A stretch of DNA of 64,000 bases from Viscum album (GCA_963277665.1 OY728160.1:44872605-44936604), one strand, 5' to 3'; counted from the stretch's first letter, positions 1-14,215 are shown. The notes: generated by a model from the letters alone, not told the origin. Translations and numbers: made by a program.

Positions 1-372
1 GGAAAGTCTGGATAGTTTACATCATCTACCATTACCCATAATAACTCTCCACGATCTCATGTTGAGGTACAAAATGAGTCTATAAATGATAGATAAGAAT
101 TCATGGTATGAATCTAGAAGGGATCCAAATCTTGATCTTATTGAATGTACCTATGGAGGGAATCAAAGATCTTGTAAATTTAACCTTTTTGGAGTAAAAA
201 AATCATATGATGGGTTCCATACATAGGATATGATATAGAGGATTGAGTTGAAACCTTTATTATTGATTTTTATTCTGCTTTAGAAGTTGAAAAATGAACT
301 AGATTTAAAATGTAATATATATTTTTAGATTTATTCCTTCAGAGAAGATGGTTCTACCCTCTTCTCTTAGAT
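1..372. other. No gene seen; AT-rich edge of G-rich block
   Basis: Stop codons interrupt all frames and I recognise no protein, RNA or transposon end. It leads into the 33-bp minisatellite that follows. Confidence 0.5.
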
Positions 373-1160
373 GAATCTCCTTGGTATGGTAGTTATATGG
401 CACTATTATCACCTCTAGTATGGTTGGTGATGGACCATGGCGGAGCTACACTCAAGCTACTTGTCAGAGTAGGATGACCTTCATATTCTCTGTCAATGGA
501 GCGAGGAGGACCTACACTCTGGTGATTGTAGGTGTAAGGAAAACCTAAGCATTTGTATTGTGGAACATGGGGAGGACCTCCATGTCTATTTTTTGATTTT
601 TTGAGAGGACATTCATAGATAAGAGTGCTTGAGTGGGGATGAAATCTACAACAGATGGTTAGAACATGAAGATGACCTCCATGTGTATTGTTGGTGGAAT
701 GGGGATGACTTCCACACTGGTTAAAAATGGTAGTAAGAGGAGGGATTTCATATTGATAAAACTCGGTATAGTGAGGACCTTTGTGTTAACTATCGACGAA
801 GTGGGGACGACCTCTACTTGAATGGATAATGGAGTAGGGAGGGCCTTCGCTGATGCTGGTCAAATCATAGAGAGGAACTCAATGTTGATAGGCAAAAGGT
901 CAAGGATGACCTTTGATTTGGTAGATGTTGTTGCCTGGAGAACCTCTTTTGGAGCCAATATTGATTCTAGGAGTACCTTTTTGTGGAATATCTGAGATAT
1001 GGTGAGGAACTATGTATCTTTAATCATAAGAATGAGTAGGGCCTCCATGTTGGATGTTAAAAAGATTGTGATGACCACATCATCAACTGATGTTAGTGAG
1101 AGTGGGGAGGACCTCCACCATAGATTAAAATGATATGGGGAGGAACTTCATACCAGATCT
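373..1160. repeat. Degenerate 33-bp minisatellite, about 23-24 units
   Basis: A short core resembling GGGGAGGACCTCCA recurs with a 33-base step. The start of the GACCT-like pentamer falls at 410, 443, 476, 509, 542, 575, 608, 641, 674, 707, about 744, 776, 809, 842, 875, 908, 941, 974, 1007, 1040, 1073, 1110 and 1143, with a further weak unit near 373. The phase slips by about four bases at three places and is otherwise constant although the units themselves have diverged strongly. Thirty-three is a multiple of three, so a coding origin (11 residues per unit) is possible, but stops now interrupt it. I do not recognise the parent element; subterminal or untranslated arrays of this kind occur in CACTA transposons and some LTR elements. 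Confidence 0.8.
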
Positions 1161-4100
1161 TATCATCACAGGTCAGCCAATGAAGACTGTTCACTGTGCC
1201 AATTACAAGAATAGTTTATCCCGCCTTCCCGTGTGGTGGATAAGGTCTCAATACTGACTAGGAATAATTGGGTCTATACATTGTAGTATTAGGGACCTAG
1301 AATAATGCATAAGGGGTGGAATGGGTCATAGAAGTTATATAATATGATTCCCCCTGATAGGTATCTTCTTGAGAATTCACTCAATGATGGAGTCGGGTTA
1401 TTCTGGACTGGGGCTAGTGGAGAAAGTGTGTAGACAACCTATTCATTTTCCTAAGGGACCATTAATTGGTTGAGTTGATGTGATCTAGTTGGATCCCTCC
1501 TTTTCCACTATCAGGAGGTATTCGTTTCTGAGGTGACTCAAAAATTCATTTCTACATCGAAATACGGGGTGATTCACAAGAATATTTTATGATGAGGCTC
1601 CTGAAATAGATGAATGCTAGTGTGGGGAGTAATGGCCCCCTAAATGATACTTTGTGGTGGAGGTGATGGAGTGGAAAAAGTTACTCGATGTTCTTGGGGG
1701 GCATAGACCTCGTGAAAATGATCCCCTCTTGCTCGTATCGTTACACATTAAGGTATATAAACTTCATATGAAAAATTTATGATGGTGATATTGGTTGTGG
1801 GTTCCCAATATTCGTGTATGTATATAATTTCATGGTGGAGGTGGAGTGTTGCAGTACAACTGCATTATCATTCCTCATAGCCCTGCATCTAAAGATGGGG
1901 TCTGATTGGTTTCTTATATCCTTAGTCCTAAAATTATTTAATATTTATCTATAAATATGAATATTAGAAAGCATTCCAGTTATGTTTTTCTATTTAGTCT
2001 TACATTTAGATAGAGGGATAAACAATAATGATACCACATACAAGAATTTACAATGATTAACTACCATAAATTTTGGTAAGTTCCATGAAAGGCCCAATAT
2101 TTTCATTGTGGGACCTATCACCTGATAGATAGATCCCATGACATGCTCAACTATAAATGTACTGAGAACTACTAATCCTTATAGCATAAAGATTACTATT
2201 TCATGTTGTGTTCACAATTTCTATTTCTAGTGCTTTCCATAATGGCACGATTCCTTGAGAGTCATCGTTGATGTTCCCTGATGATGAATTATAACCTACT
2301 TTCCTTCTCTCCAAATGTGAGTGGCATACATCACTTCTTCATATATGTATACTCTTTAACTGAAATGTGATGATGAGATGTTGGTACCTCCATTTTCGGA
2401 TTCTTCCTTGGAATTTTTCACATAGTCTGGGAATCCAATATAGATTATGACATTGTTCCTGGAACTCATCCATGGTGCCATCGCATTATGGATCCCAGTT
2501 GATTAAATTGATTCTGTCAGGAAACTCCAAAGCATCTAGTTAGGGAAGTAACCATCAATAAAGAGAGTAGTTATTGTAGACATCACTGACAATTACTATA
2601 CATTGAAAGAATGGAGAATCAACATTCTTCCTCATTAGAGGGCTTCTCAAGGGCTCATAAACCTCAGTCATACCACATTGAACAAGAGGTATCTTATTCC
2701 AACAACATGACCCTAATGTTTTTATCAGATCCCCACATTTAACTTGGAGTTTTTTGTGAGTTTAAATTATTTAGGAGATGTATCAAACGGATCAATACTC
2801 TTATAAAGGTGGATCCGATAAGTGCATCACTATAAGGGAAAACATGGAATTTTTACTAGTTAGATGGATCTGAATGTCTCATATGGATCGACATAGGAAT
2901 GAGATGGACCATAAAGGTGAGGTTTCACCCCATCATGGCTTATCTAGATACAACTGAGGGAATATTAGAGAAGGTGGGCCTCAATGAGGGAGACAACATG
3001 TTTTACCATTGGATGGGTTTTATTCTTAGGGAGACATCTAATATACCCTTTGTATAAGCTAGGGATATAAAACCACATAGTTCTATGTGTTATTTGGGTC
3101 CCACACATGGCTATAATCTTGACCCAAGAAGAACAATCTAGGTTTTATGGATATGGATTGTTTGGAGATTACGCACAGTTAGATTCCTATGTTGCACACT
3201 GGGTAGCAATGGAAAGAGTGGGTATTACATTCTGAGAAACCCATGTGGATTTTGTGAACTCACCATGATAATGGTGAGGTGATAGAGCAGATTTATAGGG
3301 ATTATTCATGGGGGCTTCCCAAATGGATATCATTATCCCATCATGATGAGTTTTCACAGGTAAAGATTGTGATTAGTATGGAGGAATTATTGTGGTGGAA
3401 TGCAATGGATAAGATTGAACATACTTGGGGGATGAATATTTGGGGATTGAACCATAGGGGGTTTCCTATGTATAAAAAATGGATGGAAATCAATGTTCAC
3501 ATTATTCTGATGGGGTGATGAGACACCTAAGGAGGTGGCTTGTGAGAATTTAGTGCATGGATGGGGATCGAAAGGAAATGTAGCCTATGGGCTGGGGAGT
3601 GATCCTCCCATGACATAGGGACTCGAGGGATGGGTCAAAATGGGAATGGATGATGGGACTGAACCTCATGAAGGATTCCTTTTTATAAAATTTAGAAGAC
3701 AAGGATCAAGGTTCATGTAGTTTTAGTTGGCATCAAGTCATACACTTTGATAGTTTACCATTGGCACTTTGGGGGTTATGAATGGTTATCAGAACAAAAA
3801 TTTGAATTAGGACTCCTCAGGGAGGTTTATTTTTGAGATGTGTCTGAAAAGTGGAATATATTGCCTCATGAGTGTACATCCATAGTAAGGAGCACGAGTG
3901 ATTATTATTGGGTGGGATTGACCCTCAGAGTGGATTCTCAAATAGCTCGTTTAGAAGGTAGGGATCAAAACCCATATGATGCAGTAGGGGGTTAGGGATT
4001 ACTCTATGATGGATGCCTAGAAGAAGGGTGTCATGGTGAATACTAACCTATAATCCCATGTATGTCATTCTTGGTGTGTGATATAAGAGGAATCAGTAGA

Positions 4101-5768
4101 CCAAAGGAGATGATGATTGGGTAATACACATGGTGATCATCCCCTGGATACAAATCCCAATATGAGGGCGATGGGGTATTGATAGTCCCATGTTCCCGTC
4201 ACATATGCAGTATTTATGTCTAGAGGAGGAAATGATAATAAATTGAGATACCTTTTTCAACGATTTTTAAGGGATGACACCTGGATGTTTTCCCTTCCCC
4301 TCGGGAATATGGAACTCCATTAAATAATGATCTCATTCCATGTGAGAAACATATCACTCTTGTGGAGACTAGTGGGTTTGTTAAATTACCGAGTCAGGGA
4401 AACCCACATGCATTTCATGGGGTGAGGCTATAGTATAACATCATGTTGTGAGGATGATGGTTCTTGGTAGTTTAATTACATACATCATGGATGAGGAGGA
4501 CTCACACTTTATCCCTTGGACATAAATAACAGATACCTTTGAACCCTTGGAGTAGGGTGGGAACCAACAATTCTTGGGTAAAATAGGGTAGAGGAGTTGT
4601 CATTCGAGGGGTACATGTTAGCATAGCTATGTGAATAAGAAATGGATTTTAGCATACCAATGCAGAGAAGAATTATGTAGAGAAAGAAAACACTTGAAAA
4701 AACTTGAGGGACTAAGATATCACTATGCACAAGAATATATGGATTCATAGAGGAGGTGTGCACAATAGGATCTTGAACATGGGGTTTCAATGTGAAGACA
4801 ACCCATGGAGCCTACAAAGAGTGGGTGTGTGCGAGAATGAAGGATTGTGTGGAGAATAGAGGTGTCTGAGTGAAAATGGATATGTCAATGAGAATTCGTA
4901 TATATAAGAAAGGTCTTTTTCATGAACATTTATTAGACGAAAATGGAAATGGTTAGAGATAAATCCATTATGGGCCCCTAGAATGGGGACACCTGGGGGA
5001 CCTGTCATGAAAGAAAATACACCTTAAAGAAATGTCCTAGGCATAGTCGTAGAAGGTGTTTTATTTCATTCACATAATAGATAGTTTTACATCCACCAAG
5101 TTACCCTTCAAAGGGATGAGTTTCCATCTATTTATATGTGAAAATCATAACATTTGGGTGTAAGAACTGTGGAGCGTAAGTGGCCGATTGACTTTACATT
5201 GGGTGTATAAGAGTATTTGGTATGGATCTCTTATGCACACCAACCATTCTTATTTAATGAATATTACTTATTTATAGTTTTGGAGGACAATGCACAATAT
5301 TGACTTTAATGTCACATTAGTCGTGCAAGTCCCTTCTGTGCGAATTTCTTTATTGCACATAGGCATCATAAATTATGTGTTTCCTTCATGGGGTTATTAG
5401 AATTTTTTGGTAAATAAAAAATGGAATTATGTTGTGAAACAATTTATCCTTATGGCCTCAAGTGTAATTGGATTCTAATAAACCCCTAAATTGTAAATAC
5501 ATTATTCGAGAAGTTTTGGTTAATGCAACTTTTTGCGCCATACATACGCTTCCGTTAAAATTAATTTCCATCACACATGGAATTTTAATTTTATAGATTA
5601 TATGTAAAAATTTTAGTTTGTAGATATAAATTTTCTAATAATTCTAAATCTATTTTTGTCTTAATTGGAAAATTAAATTTTTTAGAAAACTAGTCAACAC
5701 AGTGAAAAATCAAAATAGTAAAAGTGGGGAAACATATAAGTTAAGGAATAACATCATAAAAATGCAAT
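1161..5768. other. G-rich non-coding block, no recognised gene
   Basis: The plus strand is strongly G over C; 3541-3600 has 24 G and 5 C. The longest open frames (for example 3279-3518, and 4509-4790 on the minus strand) have no recognisable domain, start context or relatives in this window. The block probably belongs to one or more old transposons. If the CACTA-like terminus at 5769-5782 is real, at least its 3' part would be the interior of that element. Confidence 0.45.
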
Positions 5769-5782
5769 CCTTTTTTGTAGTG
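5769..5782 (+). mobile_element. Possible CACTA (En/Spm) transposon terminus
   Basis: The sequence CCTTTTTTGTAGTG is the reverse complement of CACTACAAAAAAGG, the form typical of a CACTA-element terminal inverted repeat. It would be the right-hand end, with the element to the left. The 3-bp target duplication would be GAG (5783-5785), but I could not find the matching left end in the window. A CACTATAAGGG at 2828 is preceded by CAT rather than GAG and matches the terminal repeat only weakly. Confidence 0.3.
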
Positions 5783-8700
5783 GAGGTTATTTATCTAACC
5801 CTACCATCAATTATTATTAAAGTTTTGAGCCACATGAGGTAGGATTGGCCATCCAATACATAACACATTTGATAGTTTAAAAGAAGAGAACACCTCATCT
5901 ACATAAAAAGAGGACCCCACCTCCTCAATTATTCACACCTCTCAAACCATTTGTCTCGAAATACCCCTGAAATAATGACTTCTAAAATTATATCTCCACA
6001 TATTAGAATACAAATATTGGTAATAATTTATTTCTTCAGAGTTTTTTTATAAACCAAATAATAATAATAAATTTAGAGTTAATTCTCTTCAACAAGCGTC
6101 GTTATCAAATTTATTTCTCCTCATCCATGAATTTTATTATATCATTATTAAATAATTACATGATTATTTTAAATATAATTAGGTGTTTTTTTGGTCATTA
6201 ACTACAACCACACAAACTTCCATTAAATGAATTTCAAAATCATCATTCGTGTGTACATCAGACTATGACCTCATAAACCGATGTTGTTTATTTTTCTATT
6301 ACCAAAATTCAAGGCTAGAAATAAATATGGGTTAATTGTTGTTGTATGATTTAATTATATATCATATGTTTTAAATTATGATACATATTTAATCACTATA
6401 TTTTATTAACATATTATTATATTCTATTTTATAGAAGAAACAACAATGTCACTCGTGTGTGTGGAAGACTACTGCCCCACGAGGTGATGTGATTCATCAT
6501 TCACTGATGCTTTTAATGGAAGGAAATAATGAGAATTTTCGTTAATATATATGATATAAATGAATTATTTATGATTCTAATTATGTTAATGTCACTCGAT
6601 AATGAAAATAAATATATATCATTTTCATTCCAACCTTTTCACTCAAGAGAAGATGATAACATCATTTGTGTATGTATGGACTACCACCTTAAAAAAGAGA
6701 TGTGGCTCTATCTTCATCACCACACCACATGGATGAAATATATAAGTATATAATATGTTATTAATGATATTATAATCATTATGTAATGGTAATATTTTAA
6801 ATATCTTCTTTTGATAAGGATCATTGAATAATGGAAAACATTATAAATATGTACATATGACCTAGAAACTCTATAATAGTAATGTACATAAATTTTGATA
6901 ACAATCACTTATGATTTGTTTTAAATATATAATTTATGTATGAATTTTATAATTATTTAATAAATTATGTATATTAAATCTGGTTCTATCCCTATAAATT
7001 TCACTATTACATTCACCTAAATCACTCTATGTTATATTTCCTCCACCAAAACATGACCAGACTCATGAGATTCAATGGCTGCTTTTAGGGTTCCCACTAC
7101 TAATTCCCCTTCACTCGTCCTACTATTCCTTAATACCACTTTTGAAATATTGTGGACAATTTCCTTACTCCCCTATAGTAGTTTATCATCTCAAATACCC
7201 CCATCTCATTATATCGTTCCTGTATAACAACACATGAATTATGCTACCACCGACTACTTTTATGGATTTTTGTATATATCAATTCATTTCTACCCAATCA
7301 CATTCCATCCCATCCAACCCATATGACTAGAAATTTATATCACCCATTCCTATGGTACCCCCGCAATATTTATAGTTGTAGCCTCCTTACCTTGCAACCC
7401 ATTATAAAATTTCTTCCCCTTTATGATATTTGATGGCTGATCATTCGGTCCCTTTACTAAAAATGTTATCTTTGATTCAATATTTAGGTAATTTTAATTT
7501 TCTACATTGAACTCAAATTCTTCTTAAAACAACTTTATTTTATTCTATGTTTTTATTTCTATAACATTGAAACAATTCTTTTAAAATTAATTTTTCATCT
7601 ATTTATTAGGATACCTGGTCATCAATTCCCTTAAAAACCTAGGACCCCAACCACTTTTACACAGTTTCATACTACAGATAATTTTTTTGTATCATTTCTT
7701 TTGATTCATTGATGGTAGAAAATTTAACAAGTTATAATAAATATTGTATAATTCTTATTCATTGTGAATTTCATAAAAATTATGAACTCTTCATTTCAGT
7801 GTCACATCACATCACTTTTACAAAAAAGGAATCCATTAGTAATATTATTCGATTAAAATTGAAGACCGTAATATAAAAAATGAACAATGATTCCCAATTT
7901 CGGAATATATTTTTCCATTATCTGTATAATGATTTTACTAAATTATACCTAGAACTACAAGCATATTTTATCCTATTAACTATGTGCACATTCTATAACT
8001 ATTTTTTCCCTACTCAACGAACCATGATGATTTATACATATTATCCAAAATTTTCGACATTGATAACTAAATTATCTCACCTATCCATATTTTTAGAATG
8101 TAGAGTATCATCTCAAATATTAATTAATTATCCAACTTGCTTTGCCTAAATACCTTCAGGCTCAACCATTCCCCTTATAGTAGCGTCATTTCATTCCCAG
8201 ATTTATACGACATAATTTCATCTCTAATATACCTTTGTTTTTGGATGTATTACCCAATTGTGAACATTATGTTTCCCTATAGTGACCCATCCATTCCCAA
8301 AAAAATTATATTCTCTTATACAAAGCAATTGTATTTATTTTATATCTACTCTTAAATTTTTGGTACTTCACTTTCTATAAAAAAATTTATTTCATTACAA
8401 TATATCTGTTTTCCCATTAACAAAATAAAACATCTAATTCAATATTTTAGAATACTTTTATTACCTAATTAGTTTTTTTATGGTTCACACTTATTTGATC
8501 CACCTCTTCAATTGTATAATTCTTATATTTGAGTACCATTTATTTTAACATATCCCTCCCAATGACTTTGACTCCACCTCATTATGGATTTTTATGTCAA
8601 TATATTTGTTTCATAATTGATTACCATTCATTAAAATGTGATGTATTTCATGATTTGTACTTTGATTCTACATTTCATGAATATTTTAACAATTAACAAT

Positions 8701-10559
8701 TTTAATACATGTCTTCTTTTTTTCAAATTCTTTTATCACCATATAATTTTTTTCAATCCAATAGTAACAAAGATGCATGGATAATTTTTCATATACACTA
8801 TAATTTAATTTTTTTTCTATTTTCTTAAATTGAAGAGGTAAATTTATCATGAATAACATTTATATTACATGACATTATTTTCACAGGATCAACATAAAAT
8901 TGGTTTTTCATAGATCCAATGGTTAGTAAATAATGTTGTCACGCTGGTCAATTTTTTATAATCATGCACCATGTCATATATTACTGTTTATTTCTCATGA
9001 TATATTTTTATATTAATTATCAATTGAATATTTTTTCTATATTTTGTTACATAGGTATGTGAGATGAAATACCTCATCTACAGTGATTACATTTCACTTT
9101 AAGTTATTTTTTATGTCCCAGAACCTTCACACCAATCAAATTGTTATTTAAATAATGGAAAACTGGGTTATAGAATGTTTCTTTGTGTTAATAGATATTT
9201 CTTATTATTTAAACCATTAAAATGGTGATTTCATCTATATTATCCATCTTATTTATTATCAACAAGGTAATTTTAAATGTCAAAAGATTCAATAGATCAT
9301 TTTTTAAATTTTTTAGAGCTATTTTTAGAAATGTTTACTAAATCATTAATTATAAATTTTTATTCAATATATAAAGGTTCTTTATTAAATATCATTTACA
9401 ACTGCAATCATTTTATAAATTATAATAAATTGAATTCTATTGAATATATAATTATCATGTTTCATGTATAAGTAGTTCTTTCAATAAAAATAAAATATAA
9501 AATAGTGTTTTAATATATATAATCTCATATAGATATATGTTCTCTGATAATACAATTTTTTTCATCATCAAATTTTCTGATACAAGGCTTGTTTAGTTTT
9601 TTAATTTTTATATACATTGTTTTAATATAAATATAGAAATTATTGAAACTTTTTTTCTAACATATGTTTAATATGAGTCGACATTAAATTAAAATATTTT
9701 AAAAATTATATTTCAAAATCAAATGAAATATTATTTATATGATATTATATAAATTCTATAAATTGTTTCCAAGAATTTATTATTATATTTTGGTGGTACT
9801 TTCAGTATATTAATTCCATATCTAGTGTGTCTCTGGGTATATAGTTATTTTTGTTTTTGGACTATTCGATTATGAGTACAAGGAAGTTGTTTTCATCTCT
9901 ATCATTGCTCCATACAATTTTAGTGACATTTTAGTATATTATCATTTAGTTTTAAAGGTGATTTATATTTATAATTTAATTTTGATAAATTCTTTTAAAT
10001 AGATTTCTTATATTTATTGGAGTATATTTTTCTGTTCCCTAAAAGACAAGGATATCTTGACTGAAGGGTACTATTTTTGAAACATTAATTCACATTACTC
10101 TTTAATGAATACTCATCTATTTATTTTTTATTTTATTACAAATTTTTTAATCATAATCCCATTATTTCAATAAATAGTGATTAATTTTTTTATTTTTTTA
10201 TTATATTTAGAAAGAAAATAATATGTTTACGGGTTAGTTAAATTATCAAATATTCAATCCATTTCATATATCCTTATAAAATTTATACACATTTCAAAAA
10301 AAAGCAATGAATATAGTTCATCTCTATTAAATGTGTTCAATTTTGTTGATAATAAGCACAATCTATTACACACGTAATATCATAATGTTTTCAACTATTA
10401 TTAAACAATGTATTTCATTATGGATTCATGTTACATTAATTATTTTTATAATATTCATTATAACTTATTTCTACTAAATATTATAATATAATAAAGAAAT
10501 GCATTAATAATACATGATTCAATACTAATAGTACTATCATATATAATCTTCCTTTAATA
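5783..10559. other. AT-rich repeat-derived DNA, no gene seen
   Basis: Only short AT-rich open frames with no recognisable domains occur. About 7.0-8.7 kb is C-rich on the plus strand (7201-7260 has 17 C and 5 G), opposite to the G-rich block at 1-5 kb. I see no structured RNA or clear transposon boundary. Confidence 0.5.
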
Positions 10560-11078
10560 AATAATTTCACTTCTCGTAGATATAAAATAGAAAATTTACA
10601 CATAAATAAATTGTTTGATAAGATGTGATTTATTTTGAAAATGTGTTATAATGTTACATTCATTTAATAGATTTAGTTTGACTTTAAAATTTGAATTATT
10701 AATTTTAATTCCTAAAAATATGGATTACCCTGATAATACTGTTTTACTTCTCTATATGTTTTGTCATTTCTTCTAATTCCATTATTATAATGCAAATAAT
10801 AATTAAAGGAGAAAAAATTAGAAAAATCAAAATGAATATGGTTTGTAAGATGGAATAATATTTACAATTTTCCATTCAATCATTTTTTTATTATTAATTT
10901 TAATTATTTACATTAATTTTAATTTCATGATGCATTTAAATTTTTCTACTATAAATGAGAAATTATGTTAAAAATATTAGTGGAATATATGGGATATTTA
11001 AATACAATAATCCTTCAATCCTACTCGCCATCTTAGGAAAACTATACGCTCTATTTTCTGTTCTTGTAGGAATGTGAC
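10560..11078. repeat. Diverged ~750-bp tandem repeat, copy R0 (partial)
   Basis: This segment resembles the DNA beyond the other side of the young retrotransposon. Matching landmarks are AGGAGAAAAAA at 10807 and 21629, an AATTTTCC(A/T)TTCAATCA block near 10861 and 21683, and ATTAGTGG(A/G) near 10976 and 21802. After removing the 10089-bp insertion plus one target copy, the offsets are 733-737 bp, close to the 753-757 bp spacing of the next copies. The copies have diverged widely and carry indels. Confidence 0.6.
11074..11078. repeat. Target site duplication (left), GTGAC
   Basis: GTGAC directly precedes the TGTAAC terminus and recurs exactly at 21163-21167 after the other end. A 5-bp duplication is what Ty3/gypsy integrase makes. 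It confirms both element boundaries. Confidence 0.95.
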
Positions 11079-11601
11079 TGTAACGCCCCGACCCCAGCTA
11101 CCCAGAGCCGGTGCATTACTTCGTAACATTGGCATGATCCCAAAAGATCAAGTCTCGAAAGACCGATTAGTTTAGTAGCCTTGGAAACACTAGATACATT
11201 CATAAGTCTTTCATTACGTCATAATTAAACAAACTACAATAACATGGTCTTCATAGTCCACACTCATATCTTCACTGACTATCCTTGCAAGTCAGTCATA
11301 ATACACTTCTTCACATCCTGGAAAATATTTAAACATTGAAAGGGGTGAGCTCAGATGCTCAGTAAGGATAACAATATTGCGGAAGCTTTCATAAATAAAC
11401 ACAAACATTTAAGGCAATGTATAACTAAAACAAAAGCCTTTTTAAACATGAACTTCAACATAATATGGCAAAAGTAAAATGAGATAATGCCATTCACTTC
11501 TTCACATGGATATTCTACTGGTCGAATAATCACATGCAATAACAATAACCACTTTCATAATGAGGGAATGTATAATGCCGGACATTCTGAAACATTTTGT
11601 C

Positions 11602-11680
11602 AAGGCCTCGGCCAAGACGTCTAAAATGATTAAGGCCTCGGCCAAAACCATAAATCAAATTGGGAAAGGGCCTCGGCCAA
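11602..11680. repeat. Triplicated AAGGCCTCGGCCAA motif in LTR
   Basis: The near-palindromic motif occurs at 11602-11615 and 11632-11645, and as GGCCTCGGCCAA at 11669-11680. The same set is at 17944-18022 in the other LTR. It lies in the transcribed R-U5 part. The old LTRs keep only eroded traces of it (CTTGG and AAGGC remnants near 36940-36990). Confidence 0.85.
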
Positions 11681-12703
11681 TTCCACGTCTAGTTGTCTCA
11701 TGAGACCTACCGATGCATCGAGGAGCTATTGCGGGCTCCACCCGTCACTTATTAAGTCCAATACATTCCTCATATGAATAGGTTTAAACATATCATAAAC
11801 CATAACATAATCATATCACATAAAACATGCATAAAGGAAACATAACATTTCCACATTTCAATCACAAGATATCAATACAACACATTGTTATAATAAAAAC
11901 GCTTTCAAAACCATTTTCAGTACCAAAATAAAAGAAAGTTAAAACTTTGTATTTATTTTTCATTAAAAAAAAGATGGCTTATAGAGGAAGCCGAAACTCA
12001 AATAATGGTCACGGCGGCGGAGAAGTCGTTGTCGCCGCATAAGTACGGAAAGAAAAACATTCCCTTTTGTCGTTTAGCAAAACTCTTTGTATAAAAAGAT
12101 TCCTTTTGAATAACCGTAAAAGTCAAAGGGGTTTATACACCGTATAAAAGAAAGTTGTGTATAAAACCAAATATGACTCAATGAAAGGGGATTGAGACGG
12201 AGTCCTTAAAAAGATCATTTTTAAAATAAAATAGATCTATTATGTGTATTCACTATAGGTACACATAAAGAAAGTAAAAATACAAAATAGGACATAATAA
12301 TATCATGACATAATTTGAAAGTAGGAGATTAACCCAAAGAATGGAAGTTGGGTTAAGAAGTTCCCTTACCTTGTGTCCGACTTGACTCAACCGTTCTTTA
12401 ACCTCCTGAATAATAAACTAGAGTTAATATATACCTTATTAAGAACCATTCTCAATTTCATTATCCTTATTATATCACTTATTACAATGATATGATCATT
12501 ATGTAATTATTTAAGTTAATAACGGTCGTTTTGTCGACCTTTGGTACTTGAGTCAAAAATAAACTTCTTATGATTACAAGTTGTTAATGTGGTGAAATAT
12601 CCATTATATTCATAATTTAGATGTCATATATATCTTATATATCCAGTATATACATTCATTTATAATATTACGTAACATTTAGAGGTAAGAAATGAAATGC
12701 ACC

Positions 12704-12739
12704 GTTCATGGAGACGGTAAGCCGTACGTACGCATGAAC
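12704..12739. repeat. LTR inverted repeat (GTTCATG...CATGAAC)
   Basis: Seven-base arms, GTTCATG (12704-12710) and CATGAAC (12733-12739), enclose CGGTAAGCCG and CGTACGTACG. The same sequence is at 19046-19081. The old LTRs keep the inner block (35672-35700 and 44400-44430) and carry a second diverged copy of it about 180 bp further on (near 35860 and 44590). It lies in predicted R-U5 RNA, so it could form a leader hairpin. Confidence 0.7.
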
Positions 12740-14215
12740 GCTACTTCCATTTCTATTTCATATTTTCTGGAATGGAATCATAATGATATGAGAGTATATT
12801 ATAATTCCAGTATAATAACATATATAATATCATTAACTTTATCCTTCACACATCCCACATATGGTATTAACGAATCAAATCACTTTCAGGGGGCGGTAGT
12901 CCGCGCTTCCTAAAATGAAGATATCGTGTTTTACCCATAATGGAAACCATAAAGGTATGCCCAAAATGAAAAAAACAGAAGCTTAAGGAAAACATAAACA
13001 TATTATATATCATATATAAAAATAGTGACATCATAATGGCCACCTTTGAAGGTGTTAAATGAGTGTTGAACAATCATCGTTTCGGGAGGCAGAATTTCGC
13101 CATCCACGGAAACCTTATGTTCTTTAACCATTTGATGTAGTTGTGTGGAAGTGTAGCTCAAATAAATCTTATAACAACATCCTAGTATATTTAAGATACT
13201 GGTGTTGTTACAAAAGAAGTAAATAAAAAGAGTTTAGGGGGTTGGAGAAGCAAAATAAAACAAAAGAACATGAGAGAATGAATTACCTTAAAAAGTGTAA
13301 CTCCTTTTGAGTTGAGCCTAAAGGCTTCCTTTGAAAGGATTCTGCCCAAAGGGAATCCTCTAGGATGAGGAGAGGGATGTGGAGAGAGCAAATGGGCAGG
13401 GGTTGGCCGAGCCAATGGCTTGAAGAGTGTGTGAAATGAGGTAGAGGTGGGGGCCTTTTATAAGAGGAGAGGAAGGGCACTTTTGGAAAGTAAAGGAACA
13501 TTACATTATTTGAAAATGTGTTTCGGTTTTAAAAGGTCCCACATTGATAGAATTCGTGGATAAGGTGATAAGGCATCGAAATCCACTCATCCAATTGGTT
13601 TTGGCCATGTGTAGTTCATAGATTTTATATTACCTTTCCATTTTATTTAAATCGTCAAATAATGATGTCATCGCTGCATCATTATTATGTCATAAATAAT
13701 TAAATTTATTTAATGTCTAAAAATTATAAAAAAATACTATGATATAGGAAATCTTTTTATATTTCCAATGACTATTTATAATCAAAATTTGGACTTGTGT
13801 AACCCTACTTAAAAATTGTTTTAGTAAAACACTTTATGTTAGTGTCATTTTCACTTTAACATTAAATAAAAAGTAATTTATGTTATTTCCCAACAAAAGT
13901 GGATCCATGGGGTCCCCAAGTTAGGCCATGGCTTGTCTTGGTCGGCCATGACACAACCAATGAGGTTGGGACATGTGTCTAGGTCATTTAATATTATTAA
14001 AGTATTATTTATACCTTAAACTACCCTAATTACCACTAATCGCGATTAAGAACTTAATAAGTTACTATTCACCAAAAAATTATTTTTATCCCATTGAACC
14101 ACATTTTACTTCTTTATGACAACCATGTATGTCGGATTTTTGAAAATCAAATCACAGAAGTGGTAATATTTCATTTAAACGAAAAATCAGTTATTTAACA
14201 ACCACTTAGTGGTTT

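Noticed and set aside
2828..2842. CACTATAAGGGAAAA as the left end of a CACTA element ending at 5782
   Set aside because: The terminal-repeat match is weak and the flanking trinucleotide is CAT instead of GAG.
3279..3518. 79-residue open frame in the G-rich block
   Set aside because: No recognisable motif, no homologous frame elsewhere in the window, and a length expected by chance in stop-poor G-rich DNA.
13191..13501. Two open frames repeated identically in both young LTRs (also 19533-19843)
   Set aside because: Identity comes from LTR identity. They cover the TATA box and leader, and have no domain.
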